Source: DAIQNV01 sp038748775 | Lineage (GTDB): Bacteria > Planctomycetota > Phycisphaerae > Phycisphaerales > UBA1924 | Length of the DNA stretch: 64,000 nucleotides | Reading direction: 5' to 3' | Assembly: GCA_038748775.1 (NCBI GenBank) | Contig: JBCDIT010000015.1 | Span: 22,120-86,119, forward strand | In this document: piece after piece, positions 17,264-25,813 of the stretch | Numbering within the stretch: the first letter of the stretch is position 1 | Layout of the letters: the number at the start of each line of letters is the position of its first letter | Program-made: the position numbers and the translations under genes | The notes under the pieces: model-generated | Databases searched by the model: none | Told to the model about the DNA's origin: nothing | Seen by the model: only the letters and a program-made list of their open reading frames with translations

Positions 17264-18489
17264 CCCGGGCTGAGCAGCACCGCGTCGCCCTTCTTGGCCT
17301 TCGCGGCGATGGCCTGTAAGGCGACCTCAAGCGTATCGCAGCGCAGCGCCCCGGACGTGATCGAGACGAGCTTGGACGCCGTCGCGCCGATCGCGTAGAC
17401 GCCGGCAACGTTCGACGCTCGCGCCAACATCGGCGACAGGTCAACGCCCTTGTCATACCCGCCGGCGATGAGGTGCACCCGCTTCTGCCCCGAGTCGGAC
17501 AGTGCGGCCAGCGCGAGCGCTGTTGCTTCGGGGGTGGTTGATTTGGAGTCGTTGAAGACGGTGAGTCCCTTGTGAGCGCCCGCGCCATCGACCCGTTGGA
17601 GCCGGTGGGGCAGCCCCGGGAACACGCTGATGGCTTCGCTCGCGAGCGGGTTGTTGATGCCAAAAGCCCGGATCGCGGCGAGCGCCAGGCCCGCGTTGAG
17701 GCGGTTGTGGGCCCCCGGGATGCGCAGCTCGATGTTCTCCGGGTCGGGGACCGCGGTGCGTTCGCCCGGGCTGGGCCAGTCGAGAACCGACGGGCCCAGG
17801 ACCGCGTGGCCGGCGTGTTTGAGCAGGCTCTGCTTGCATTGCCGGTAGTGAAACAGCGAGCCGTGCCAGTCGACGTGGTTGGGCGCAAAGCTCGTGACCA
17901 CCGCCACCCTCGGGGCGAGCTGGGTCTGCCCGAGCCAGTGCAGCTGTGCGCTCGAGAGTTCCAGGACGATCGCACCCGCCGACGCCAGGTCGGGGCTGTT
18001 GAGCAGAGAACCCCCGATGTTGCCGCCGAACACCACGCGCATGCCGGCTGCGTTCAAGCCCTCGGCGATCATCGAGGCGGTCGTGCTCTTTCCGGCCGTC
18101 CCGGTCACGGCGATCAGGCTCCCGTGCCCGGGGTGCTCGGCGATGCGGTCGACCGTGAAGGCGATCTCGGTCAAGATCGTTTTCTCGGCCGCCATCGCGG
18201 CGCGAACGAAGCGGTTGTCCCAGGGCGTCGGAACCGCTGGGTTGACGACGACCGCGTCACGCGTCGTAAAGTCGGAGACGTTGTGGCCTCCGAGCCGCAG
18301 AGACACCGCCTTTGACTTGATGAGATCCGCGATCTTCGTCAGAGAGGGGCGGAGCTGCTCGACGTCGGCGGTATCCGTGACGAGAACGTCAGCGCCCTGT
18401 TCAACGAGATAGCGCGTGACCTCAACGCCGCCACCGAAGCGGCCGAGGCCCATCACCGTGACGCGTTGGCCTTCGAAGTCGTGTCGCAT
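17185..18489 (-). CDS. murD: UDP-N-acetylmuramoylalanine--D-glutamate ligase
   Basis: MurD adds D-Glu to UDP-MurNAc-L-Ala in the cytoplasm. The 434-residue protein has the N-terminal nucleotide fold (VMGLGRFGGGVEV), the ATP loop AVTGTAGKSTTASM (about 117-130), ELSSAQL with the usual Ser-rich follow-up, TSFAPNHVDWHGS, the carbamylated-Lys region, and the C-terminal domain NDSKSTTPEA with AGGYDKG. ATG 18489 is preferred; starts at 18519 and 18558 add residues not seen in the family. MurD stands alone here, apart from the other mur genes, and its end overlaps the YdjY gene. Confidence 0.95.
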   Translation of the reverse strand: MRHDFEGQRVTVMGLGRFGGGVEVTRYLVEQGADVLVTDTADVEQLRPSLTKIADLIKSKAVSLRLGGHNVSDFTTRDAVVVNPAVPTPWDNRFVRAAMAAEKTILTEIAFTVDRIAEHPGHGSLIAVTGTAGKSTTASMIAEGLNAAGMRVVFGGNIGGSLLNSPDLASAGAIVLELSSAQLHWLGQTQLAPRVAVVTSFAPNHVDWHGSLFHYRQCKQSLLKHAGHAVLGPSVLDWPSPGERTAVPDPENIELRIPGAHNRLNAGLALAAIRAFGINNPLASEAISVFPGLPHRLQRVDGAGAHKGLTVFNDSKSTTPEATALALAALSDSGQKRVHLIAGGYDKGVDLSPMLARASNVAGVYAIGATASKLVSITSGALRCDTLEVALQAIAAKAKKGDAVLLSPGCSSWDQFNNYESRGNAFAELCERLL

Positions 18490-18591
18490 CGTGAATGAAG
18501 CGTGTCGGCCGGGCAACATGACCAGTCTTCTACCGACAACTGGGAATTCTATCGGCACAACAGATCGGCGGCCCTGAGGTGTTTGGTTGCG

Positions 18592-20964
18592 CTAAAGCAG
18601 CGCGATCGGATCCGGGTCGATCGCGGTCGCCGAATCGGACACGAGGACGCCCGCGTTCCGAAGCGTCTCGAGCGTTCGGTTCAGCACGCCCGCCGATGGA
18701 GCGACGATCTCGACCGCGAAGCGAAAGTGGTCGTTGACCTTCGCGAGCGGGCAGGGCATCGGCCCCATCACCCGCACGCCCTGGTCTGCCCTGAGGCGTC
18801 GGGCGATTTCGGTCGCGCGGTGCGCTGCCTCACCCGGGTCGACATGGCGGCACACGATTCTCGCCATACGCGACACCGGCGGGAGCCCGGCGGCGCGGCG
18901 GGACTCGATTTCCTCGGACGCGAAGCTCCGGAAGTCGTGCCGCTGGGCGTGCACGATCGACGGGTCCTCGGGGCTGAACGTCTGGACGATCACGCGGCCG
19001 GCGAAGCCGCCGCGCCCCGCACGCCCGGCGACCTGCGTCACGAGTTGGAACGTCCGCTCAGACGCTCGGAAATCTGGGAGGGAGAGGGCGGTGTCGGCGT
19101 TGATGACGCCGACGAGGCGGACGTTGGGAAAGTCGAGCCCCTTGGCGATCATCTGGGTGCCTAGGAGCACCTTCGTCTCACCCTTCGCGAAACGATCGAG
19201 CAGCGCGAAGTAGTGCGACGCGTGCGAGAGCGCGTCGGAATCAGCCCTCGCGATCGCGTGTTCGCCGAGGCCGGGGTGGGCTTTGTCGAGGTGCCGGATC
19301 AGATCGTCTTCGAGGCGCTGGGTCCCCTCCCCGATGAGGATCAGGCTGCTCCCGCAGTCGGGACACGAGCGGGGCGCGAGCTGCTCGGCGTGGCAATGGT
19401 GACACCTCAGGTGTCCCCGCGGCGGGGCCTGCCCGGGTTTGGTCGACCGCGTGTGGACCACCATCTTCGCGTCGCACCTCTCGCACCCGAGCGTCCAGCC
19501 GCACGACCGGCACGCGACGCAGGCCGCGAAGCCGCGTCGGTTGAGCAGGAGAACAGCCTGCCCGCCGTCGTTCAGCGTCTCATCGAGAGCATCGAGCAGC
19601 GTGGGCCCCAGGCCGACCGCCCCCGGCTCGAACGGCCTGCCGCGTTGGGCCGCGAGCTTGCGTTCGGCCGCGATGTCGACGATCTGCACTTCCGGGAGCG
19701 TGGCGCCGGTAGGACGCGTCGTCATGGTGTGCAGTTGATACTTGGCGTCTGCTTTCGTCGCGTTGTGCCACGATTCGAGCGAAGGCGTCGCCGAACCGAG
19801 CACCACCGGGCACGATTCGAGTTGGGCCCGCTTGATCGCGACGTCCCTCGCGTGGTACCGGGGCAGTTGGTCTTGCTTGTACGAGCCGTCGTGTTCTTCG
19901 TCGACGATGATGATCCCGAGCCGTGTCACCGGCGCGAAGACGGCGGAGCGCGCGCCGACCACGATGCGTGCCTTCCCGCTCCGGGCGTCGGCCCAGGCTT
20001 TGTGACGCGCGGACGCCGAGAGCCCGGAGTGCAAGACCGCGACGCCCTCACCGGCGAAACGCTCGGAAAACCGTCGGCCGGTCTGGGGCGTCAATGCGAT
20101 CTCCGGGACGAGGACGATCGCAGATCCGCCCTCGTCGAGCACCGTCCGCAAGAGCCTGAGATAGACCTCGGTCTTCCCAGAGCCGGTGATGCCGAAGAGC
20201 ACGTGAGGGGCGAAGGACCCGAGCGTCGAAGAAACCGCCCCGATGACGCCGGCCTGCTCGTCGGTCGGCGTCGGGGGCGGGGCGGGCGGCGTGCCCGAGG
20301 TGTTCGCTGTGCCGACGTCGAACATGCTCGTTCGCGTTGAGACCGTTTCGATCTGCGTCTCGGTCAGCAGGCCCGCGAGCCTGAGCCGGTTGGTCGAGGC
20401 GATGGTCTTCTCGCCGATCCGATCCGCCAGGGCCCTCGGCTCGATGGGGAACGCCGACGCGGGCAACGCGTTCACCGCTTCCCACGCACGCTTCGCGGTG
20501 GGCGTGAGCTTTGGCATCTCGTCGGGCACCGGCCCCCGGACGAGCGCGGTGCGCACCCGAGCGCCGGTGCCCTTCTTCACCGCGGCCGGCACGACACCGG
20601 CGAGCGCCATCCCGAGCGGGCAAACGTAGTAGCGGGCGATCCACCGGGCCAACTCGACGACCGGCTCGGGGATGCCCAGGCGTTCGACCTTGATGATCTG
20701 CTTCGCCTTCGAGGCGGGGAAGTCGCCCAGCAACTCCGGGCCGCCTGTTTTGAGCACGACTCCGTTCGTTGGTGTGTTGCCCCGTCCGAGCGGGACCGTG
20801 ACCCGGTCGCCCGGGGCCGCGTCGGCTCCCTCGGGAAGGCGGTACGAAAAGCCCTGTGCGGCCGAGGGGGAATGGTCGATTCCTCGCTCGACAGCGACGA
20901 GAGCGAACCGGGCGTTCGCGAGATCTGGGATGTCTTCCGAGCGGAAGAGCGCGTCCTGCATCAC
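18592..20964 (-). CDS. priA: Primosomal protein N' (replication restart helicase)
   Basis: PriA binds stalled forks and reloads the replisome. The 790-residue protein has a 3' DNA-binding domain, a Pro-rich linker (about 228-238), then helicase motifs: Walker A GITGSGKTEVYLR (about 260), DEEH (motif II), GSATPS (motif III), and motifs V and VI (GTQMIAKGLDFPNV, QVAGRAGRGG). The zinc module sits between the helicase lobes, with eight Cys in CVACRSCGWTLGCERC and C-HHC/CPDC. All expected parts are present. It is transcribed divergently from carA with 24 nt between starts. Confidence 0.96.
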   Translation of the reverse strand: MMQDALFRSEDIPDLANARFALVAVERGIDHSPSAAQGFSYRLPEGADAAPGDRVTVPLGRGNTPTNGVVLKTGGPELLGDFPASKAKQIIKVERLGIPEPVVELARWIARYYVCPLGMALAGVVPAAVKKGTGARVRTALVRGPVPDEMPKLTPTAKRAWEAVNALPASAFPIEPRALADRIGEKTIASTNRLRLAGLLTETQIETVSTRTSMFDVGTANTSGTPPAPPPTPTDEQAGVIGAVSSTLGSFAPHVLFGITGSGKTEVYLRLLRTVLDEGGSAIVLVPEIALTPQTGRRFSERFAGEGVAVLHSGLSASARHKAWADARSGKARIVVGARSAVFAPVTRLGIIIVDEEHDGSYKQDQLPRYHARDVAIKRAQLESCPVVLGSATPSLESWHNATKADAKYQLHTMTTRPTGATLPEVQIVDIAAERKLAAQRGRPFEPGAVGLGPTLLDALDETLNDGGQAVLLLNRRGFAACVACRSCGWTLGCERCDAKMVVHTRSTKPGQAPPRGHLRCHHCHAEQLAPRSCPDCGSSLILIGEGTQRLEDDLIRHLDKAHPGLGEHAIARADSDALSHASHYFALLDRFAKGETKVLLGTQMIAKGLDFPNVRLVGVINADTALSLPDFRASERTFQLVTQVAGRAGRGGFAGRVIVQTFSPEDPSIVHAQRHDFRSFASEEIESRRAAGLPPVSRMARIVCRHVDPGEAAHRATEIARRLRADQGVRVMGPMPCPLAKVNDHFRFAVEIVAPSAGVLNRTLETLRNAGVLVSDSATAIDPDPIALL

Positions 20965-20988
20965 CTATCGAGCGTAGTATCGAGGTCA

Positions 20989-22182
20989 ATGAGCGACGAG
21001 CAGCGAGCGGTGGGGCGTCTGGCTTTGGCAAGCGGCCAGATCTTCCGGGGCAAGGCATTCGGGGCGGTTGACGCCGGCGTCGTGGTGACCGGAGAGGTGG
21101 TTTTCAACACCGCCCTCACCGGGTACCAAGAGAGCCTGACCGACCCGAGTTACGCCGGCCAGATCTTGGTGCAAACCACACCGATGATGGGAAACACCGG
21201 CGTGAACGCCGAAGACGTCGAATCCCGACGGGTTCAGGTCCAAGGCTTCGTCGTCCACGAACTCACCGTACGTCCGAGCAACTACCGCTCGGAGCGTTCG
21301 CTGGACGAGTATCTCCGCGGCGAGGGCGTCATCGGCATCTGCGACGTCGATACGAGGGCCTTGACCAAGGCGCTGCGGAGCGCCGGGGCGGTCGGTGGCG
21401 CGATCACCGCCGATTTAGGGGTAACCGACGCTGAACTCGTTGCGACGGCCGCTGGCTTCGGGTCCATGTCCGGCAAGGCGCTCATTGGCGACGTGGCCAC
21501 GCTCGGGGATCGGGGCGTCTGGGAAGAAGACCTGGGGACTTGGAAGCCGAGCCACCTCTCCGGGAGTGTCGACGATGGCCCGGTCGTCCTCGCGATGGAC
21601 TGCGGGGCAAAAGAGACAATTCTCCGCCAGTTGGTATCTCGGGGGTGCGAGGTGCGGTTGGTCCCGCACACGGTCGCGGCCGAGGATCTCTGCGAAATGC
21701 TGGCGAGTGGAGAGGCGCAAGGGTTGTTTGTGAGCAACGGACCGGGTGACCCAGCTGCGGTCACTCAGACGGTTGAGTCGCTGAGGGCCGTGCTTCGGCT
21801 CGATCCGACTCCCCCAGTATTTGGGATTTGCCTCGGACATCAATTGCTCAGCTTGGCGATCGGCGCGACGACGTACAAACTTCCCTTCGGGCATCGCGGA
21901 GCCAACCAACCGGTGCGGGAAGAGTCCACGGGCCGGGTCTCGATTACGAGCCAGAACCATGGTTTCGCCGTGGACCGCGGCAGCCTCGAAGCGGCTGGGG
22001 CCGTGGTCACCCACGTGCACTTGAACGATGGCACGGTCGCGGGCATGCGTTTGTCGGACAAGCCCGTATTCAGTGTTCAGCACCATCCAGAAGCCAGCCC
22101 TGGGCCCCATGACGCGTCGATTTTGTTTGATCAGTTTGTTGCTGCACTCGGTTCTCGGGCAAGCGCTGGAGGAGCAGTGTAA
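20989..22182 (+). CDS. carA: Carbamoyl-phosphate synthase small subunit
   Basis: CarA is the glutamine amidotransferase subunit that supplies ammonia to CarB for arginine and pyrimidine synthesis. The 397-residue protein has the N-terminal CPSase domain (FNTALTGYQESLTDPSY, QTTPMMGNTGVN) and a class I GATase domain with nucleophile Cys in GICLGHQLL and the His/Glu pair in VQHHPEASPGPHD. ATG 20989 matches the family start; the open frame extends upstream into the priA start region. carB is not adjacent. Confidence 0.96.
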   Translation: MSDEQRAVGRLALASGQIFRGKAFGAVDAGVVVTGEVVFNTALTGYQESLTDPSYAGQILVQTTPMMGNTGVNAEDVESRRVQVQGFVVHELTVRPSNYRSERSLDEYLRGEGVIGICDVDTRALTKALRSAGAVGGAITADLGVTDAELVATAAGFGSMSGKALIGDVATLGDRGVWEEDLGTWKPSHLSGSVDDGPVVLAMDCGAKETILRQLVSRGCEVRLVPHTVAAEDLCEMLASGEAQGLFVSNGPGDPAAVTQTVESLRAVLRLDPTPPVFGICLGHQLLSLAIGATTYKLPFGHRGANQPVREESTGRVSITSQNHGFAVDRGSLEAAGAVVTHVHLNDGTVAGMRLSDKPVFSVQHHPEASPGPHDASILFDQFVAALGSRASAGGAV

Positions 22183-22593
22183 GTCTGGGGTATGCCTGTG
22201 TTCCCCGAACCCGTGAAGACGGGGAGTCTGGGCAATCGTGGGCATTGGGCATGGATCGGCGCTTGCGCAGGTTTCAAATTTGCAGAGTGGCGGTCTTGCA
22301 TGGGGGGGGGATTCCGGTATATTCGCTTTGGTCCGACGGCGCGGGAGTTCCCCGCATGCGTCGGTGGGTCTTTTGCACCGGTCGGTGCGCCGTCCGTCTC
22401 TTGTCGTGGGGGGCGTTCGGAACTGGGAGGTCGTTGGGTTGCGTTGTGCTCAGCGGTTGACTGAACCTTGCTGAACGTCGAGTTGTGAACAGACCTCGGT
22501 CCGCGAAGGCGGGCCTACTGGTTATTGCTTGGGCCTTCGGGTCCCGATGCGTCCGAGTCAGATTCCGTTGAATCAGAACAGAGGAGTTTCAAC
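22183..22593 (+). other. Intergenic region and long leader of a dockerin-tailed protein gene
   Basis: 411 bases with no convincing gene. It holds the sigma-70-like promoter with a G9 spacer tract at 22296-22323, then a leader of about 265 nt with a perfect 14-nt palindrome (GCACCG-GT-CGGTGC, 22375-22388) that recurs upstream of the paralogue at 29958. A GAGGAG ribosome site lies at 22581-22586. I could not match the leader to a known riboswitch. Confidence 0.5.
22296..22323 (+). promoter_or_regulatory. Candidate sigma-70 promoter with a G9 tract in its spacer
   Basis: TTGCAT (22296-22301) and TATATT (22318-22323) are separated by 16 nt, and the first nine spacer bases are an unbroken run of G (22302-22310). 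Both hexamers are good by sigma-70 standards and unusually AT-rich for this genome. The nearest downstream gene is the dockerin-tailed protein at 22594. A homopolymer at this site could change spacing by slippage, which is an inference. Confidence 0.5.
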
Positions 22594-24123
22594 ATGATGA
22601 AGAGCGCTCTCGTCCTCGCCGCTATGGCGGGCACCGCTGTTGCCGGCGACGTTTCGACCAAGGTCGAAGCCAAGGGTCTCGGCCTTCCGGATTGGCGTGT
22701 TCTCGCCGACAGCCGTGATGACATCAACAAGATGGGCTGGGTCTACCAGACCGGTAACGAGCGTGTGATCGTTTTCGATCGTCCGACGAACGTTGCTCGC
22801 AACGCCGGCCGCGCTGGCGAAGTGACCAGCTACCAGTACCAGGAGCCGCTGTTCGACACCTGGGGCACCGGCGCTTGCCCGAACGCCATCGAGCTCTTCG
22901 GTCAGCTCTTCCCGGATGACGGCGTCAACCCGCCGACCTACGAAGCCTGGGAAGGCACCGCTCAGTTCGCCGCGAACACCGTCATCGACACCATCGGCTT
23001 TGCCGCTTCGGCTCTCGATGAAGATCCGGCCACCGCTGGCGACAGCGTCACCGACGGCGTCCCGTTCAACGACGTGATCATCATCGTCGAAGAGCAGGAA
23101 AACGCTGTGGACTCGAACTTCACCGACACGCTGACCCGCTTCGGCGTCGCGGTCCTCGAACTCGCCGGTAGCGACTTCCCGCCGCCCGCCGGCCAGGTCG
23201 ACGTGTTCAACTACACCATCGACCTCACCGCTGATCCCGACATCGCCGACGACGGCATCGAGTTCGAAGCCGGCGACGATGACGGCACCGCTTCGGAAGC
23301 CTGCATCCAGGCCGACGACTTCAACGCGAACGTCTTCCTCGATTCCGGTCTGCAGCTCGTCGACGCTCCGTACGACAACGACTCGTTGCACGACGCGAGC
23401 TTCACGATGTTCTTCCTGCAGCCGACCTCGGACTTCACGGCCCAGATCGACCCGCAGAGCGCCTCCGATCGCGCCCAGATCATCCCGCAGGGCTTCCTGC
23501 TGGGTATCGGCGATCCGTTCAGCCAGTACGATCCGACCGACCAGGCCGGCACCTTCCCGGACATCGCTTCGCAGACCCCGGGTAACGGCGTTGCTTCGCT
23601 CGACCTCATCAAGCTCTGGGACCTCACCGTTCCGCCGGCCGCCCTTGGCCCGGACTTCACCGCCGATCCGTTCGTCGGTGAGTGGCTCAACGAAGACGGC
23701 GGCGCGAACATCGGTGGCGGCTTCCGCATCACCGCGACCTCGCGTATCGACTTCTTCGATGCCAACCCGTTCATCGAAGCCGAGACCGGCCTGAGCCCGT
23801 TCGACATCGTCTGTGACGCCTTCACGCTGACCAGCCTCGACGGCCTTACGACCGTCAACGTCGACGCTTCGGGTGGCTCGGAGCCCTACATCGCGTTCCT
23901 CAGCCCGACCCCGGGTACGTGTGGCGCCCCGGCCGGCGATCCGCCCTGCAACGATGCTGACCTTGCTGATCCCAAGGGTATTCTCGACCTCTCGGACGTC
24001 GATGCGTTCATCCCGGCGTTCCTCGCCAGCGATGAAGCTGCCGACATCGCGCCGCCCTTCGGCGTTGTTGACCTGTCGGACGTTGACCTCTTCATCGCCC
24101 TGTTCCTGGGCGGCTGCCCGTAA
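22594..24123 (+). CDS. Secreted protein with GC-type dockerin tail (paralogue 1)
   Basis: A 509-residue exported protein with a short signal peptide (MMKSALVLAAMAGTAVAG). Residues about 20-450 form a large acidic domain shared with the genes at 29958 and 31685 (RDDINKMGWVYQTGNERVIVFDRP, FDTWGTGACPNAIELFGQ, SDFPPPAGQVDVF, LHDASFTMFFLQP). Residues 452-509 are the GC-type dockerin-like tail, two repeats with DLSDVDAFI and DLSDVDLFI, ending GGCP. A strong SD, a good promoter and a perfect terminator downstream, plus C/T-ending codon preference (GCT, CGT, GTT) compared with neighbours, suggest high expression. Its function is unknown; attachment to a cell-surface partner through the tail is inferred from dockerin similarity. 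Confidence 0.85.
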   Translation: MMKSALVLAAMAGTAVAGDVSTKVEAKGLGLPDWRVLADSRDDINKMGWVYQTGNERVIVFDRPTNVARNAGRAGEVTSYQYQEPLFDTWGTGACPNAIELFGQLFPDDGVNPPTYEAWEGTAQFAANTVIDTIGFAASALDEDPATAGDSVTDGVPFNDVIIIVEEQENAVDSNFTDTLTRFGVAVLELAGSDFPPPAGQVDVFNYTIDLTADPDIADDGIEFEAGDDDGTASEACIQADDFNANVFLDSGLQLVDAPYDNDSLHDASFTMFFLQPTSDFTAQIDPQSASDRAQIIPQGFLLGIGDPFSQYDPTDQAGTFPDIASQTPGNGVASLDLIKLWDLTVPPAALGPDFTADPFVGEWLNEDGGANIGGGFRITATSRIDFFDANPFIEAETGLSPFDIVCDAFTLTSLDGLTTVNVDASGGSEPYIAFLSPTPGTCGAPAGDPPCNDADLADPKGILDLSDVDAFIPAFLASDEAADIAPPFGVVDLSDVDLFIALFLGGCP

Positions 24124-24177
24124 GGCTTAGGCCTTTCCTTTTACCGCCGACTCGGCGGTCGCGCGACTGTGCATCGG

Positions 24178-24213
24178 GGTGCCCACGGATTTCCGTGGGC
24201 ACCCTTTCTTTTT
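24178..24213 (+). terminator. Rho-independent terminator
   Basis: A perfect 11-bp stem (GGTGCCCACGG / CCGTGGGCACC) with an ATTT loop, followed by CTTTCTTTTT. It stands 55 nt after the stop of the preceding dockerin-tailed gene, so the next gene (start 24275) needs its own promoter. Confidence 0.85.
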
Positions 24214-24274
24214 GGCCAAGCGGTTGATGAACCAAACTGCGTGGCCCTGGGCCAAGAGCGAGGTAGCTTTGAGG

Positions 24275-25306
24275 ATGAAGCCCCAGTTCCGTATCACGAC
24301 ACTCATCGCCCTGCTGGTTGTCGCACGCGCCTCGGGCGTTGCCTCTGCCCAGCAGATCATCGGAACGACCTTCGAGGCGAGCCGCACCGATCCGTGCGGG
24401 TTTGCCGCCGATCCGCTCGGGGCCGCGGCTCCGGGCGATGACCGGTTCGTCTGGGCTTGGCGGAACGACCCGGGGCTCGATCCGGCTCTGCGGGGCGTGG
24501 TCATCGCGGATTGGGCGGACATCCCGGGCGATACGGTGTTCAACGACATGTTCGTGCGGCTCGCGATCTTCGTCTCTGACGACGACGCAACGCCTGAGGT
24601 GGTGGAGGGCAGCCGCCTGGCGATCCGGGTCTTCGACGCGGACGACGGCTTTGACGATCCCAATCGCGTGCTGCTCGCTGAGACGATCCTCGACGATCTG
24701 CCGGCCGATCAGACCGGTGGGGACGGGTTGTTCCTCACCATCGGCCTTCGCTTCCCGCAGTTCGCCGAACTGGGCAACACCGGCGCGTTGCCCGACGGCG
24801 ACGTGTCGAACGGGGTGTCGTTCGCCGACCTCGACGGCGACGGGCTTCACGACTTCGGGTATGAGATCGAGGTCTCGGCGCCCGATGGCGCGATCGGAGC
24901 GGGCATCGGCGTTGTGCTCGTCGGGCCTGATCTTTCAGGTGGCGCGTCGCCCGATCCGACAACACCGGCGGGCATGACCGATCTCTACGAAGAGCGTTTG
25001 CCTTCGAGCGAAGGCGGCGCGTGGCTCGGGACGTTCGGATTCGGCGGCGCCCAGTGCGGCGCCGGGGCCGGTGCGGGCGAGGGCACCGTCCCGTTTGCTC
25101 AGGCGTTCTTCGGCCTCCGCATCGGTCCTTGCACGCCGGCGGATCTCGCGTTGCCGTTCAACATCGTCGATCTCTCCGACGTCGATACGTTCATCGATGC
25201 GTTCGTGAACGGCGACCCGCTCGCCGACTTTGCGCCGCCGTTCGGGATCATCGACCTGTCGGATATCGATACGTTCATCCCCATATTCCTGATGGGGTGC
25301 CCTTAG
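24275..25306 (+). CDS. Secreted protein with GC-type dockerin tail (distinct N-terminal domain)
   Basis: A 343-residue exported protein; the signal peptide is residues 1-25 (ending ASGVASAQ). The middle region is acidic and beta-rich (FVWAWRNDPGLDP, RLAIFVSDDDATPEV, SRLAIRVFDADDGFDD, SFADLDGDGLHDFGYEIEV). It is not related to the N-terminal domain of the three other dockerin-tailed proteins here. Residues 286-343 are the tail, with DLSDVDTFI and DLSDIDTFI repeats ending MGCP. An AGGT site lies 11 nt before ATG 24275. Its stop codon TAG abuts the 131-bp repeat element. The function is unknown. Confidence 0.82.
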   Translation: MKPQFRITTLIALLVVARASGVASAQQIIGTTFEASRTDPCGFAADPLGAAAPGDDRFVWAWRNDPGLDPALRGVVIADWADIPGDTVFNDMFVRLAIFVSDDDATPEVVEGSRLAIRVFDADDGFDDPNRVLLAETILDDLPADQTGGDGLFLTIGLRFPQFAELGNTGALPDGDVSNGVSFADLDGDGLHDFGYEIEVSAPDGAIGAGIGVVLVGPDLSGGASPDPTTPAGMTDLYEERLPSSEGGAWLGTFGFGGAQCGAGAGAGEGTVPFAQAFFGLRIGPCTPADLALPFNIVDLSDVDTFIDAFVNGDPLADFAPPFGIIDLSDIDTFIPIFLMGCP

Positions 25307-25436
25307 AACAGGTTTGATCGCTCCGTAGCGGCCTCCGGCCGCACACTCGCTTGCGAAACCCGCGCTGGAGTCAATCCGGCGGGCTTCCGGTCGAGAAAGC
25401 TGAATTCGTGGCGCTGCTGGTTCAATGAAGACGCCC
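25306..25436. mobile_element. 131-bp TA-flanked repeat element, copy 1 (MITE-like)
   Basis: Exactly 131 bp between two TA dinucleotides (25304-25305 and 25437-25438). It aligns without gaps to 43727-43857, with about 98 of 131 positions identical by hand count. The first 90 bp and last 10 bp are the most conserved. It carries internal palindromes (GCGGCC-TCC-GGCCGC). Its ends are weakly inverted. It fills the whole space between two convergent genes, and each flanking TA lies in a stop codon TAG of one of them. It has no coding capacity. The transposon origin is inferred. Confidence 0.65.
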
Positions 25437-25813
25437 TAGTACCTTGGCACGCTCGGGTCGATGTCGATCGACCAGAGGTCAATCCCGCCGGCGACGGACC
25501 GTGCGCCGTCGAGCCCCTCTCGCTTGAGCAGTATCGCCGCCGAAAGCGAGCGACGCCCGGAGTGGCAGATGATCGCGACGGTGGTGTCCTCGTCGGCATC
25601 GATCTCTTGGAGTCGCGCCGGCAGGTCTCCGAGCGGGATGTGCAGGTGGTGGGAGACCGAAGCGAGCGCGAGCTCTTCGGGCTCACGGATATCGATCAGG
25701 AGCACTGTTCCGTCGTCGAGACCTTGCTTAACCTCTCGGGGGGTGATCTCAAGCTCTGGATTAAGGGGCCACCCTTCGGGAAGTCCGCGATCGTCGATCG
25801 AGCGGTCGCTCAC
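25436..25813 (-). CDS. Rhodanese-like sulfurtransferase domain protein
   Basis: A 125-residue single rhodanese domain. LLIDIREPEELALASV is the first conserved block (CH2A-like), and the active-site loop is CHSGRRS with the persulfide-forming Cys, followed by GGIDLWSIDIDP. It starts at GTG 25813, overlapping the stop of the upstream lipoprotein gene (GTGA). The longer open frame upstream is antisense-like and Arg-rich. Cytoplasmic sulfur transfer or a regulatory rhodanese is the family role. The TAG stop is formed with the first base of the 131-bp element. Confidence 0.88.
   Translation of the reverse strand: MSDRSIDDRGLPEGWPLNPELEITPREVKQGLDDGTVLLIDIREPEELALASVSHHLHIPLGDLPARLQEIDADEDTTVAIICHSGRRSLSAAILLKREGLDGARSVAGGIDLWSIDIDPSVPRY

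Noticed and set aside
22389..22593. A riboswitch in the long leader of dockerin paralogue 1
   Set aside because: I looked for c-di-GMP, cobalamin, TPP, SAM and glycine riboswitch cores and saw none; a covariance-model search would be needed to be sure.
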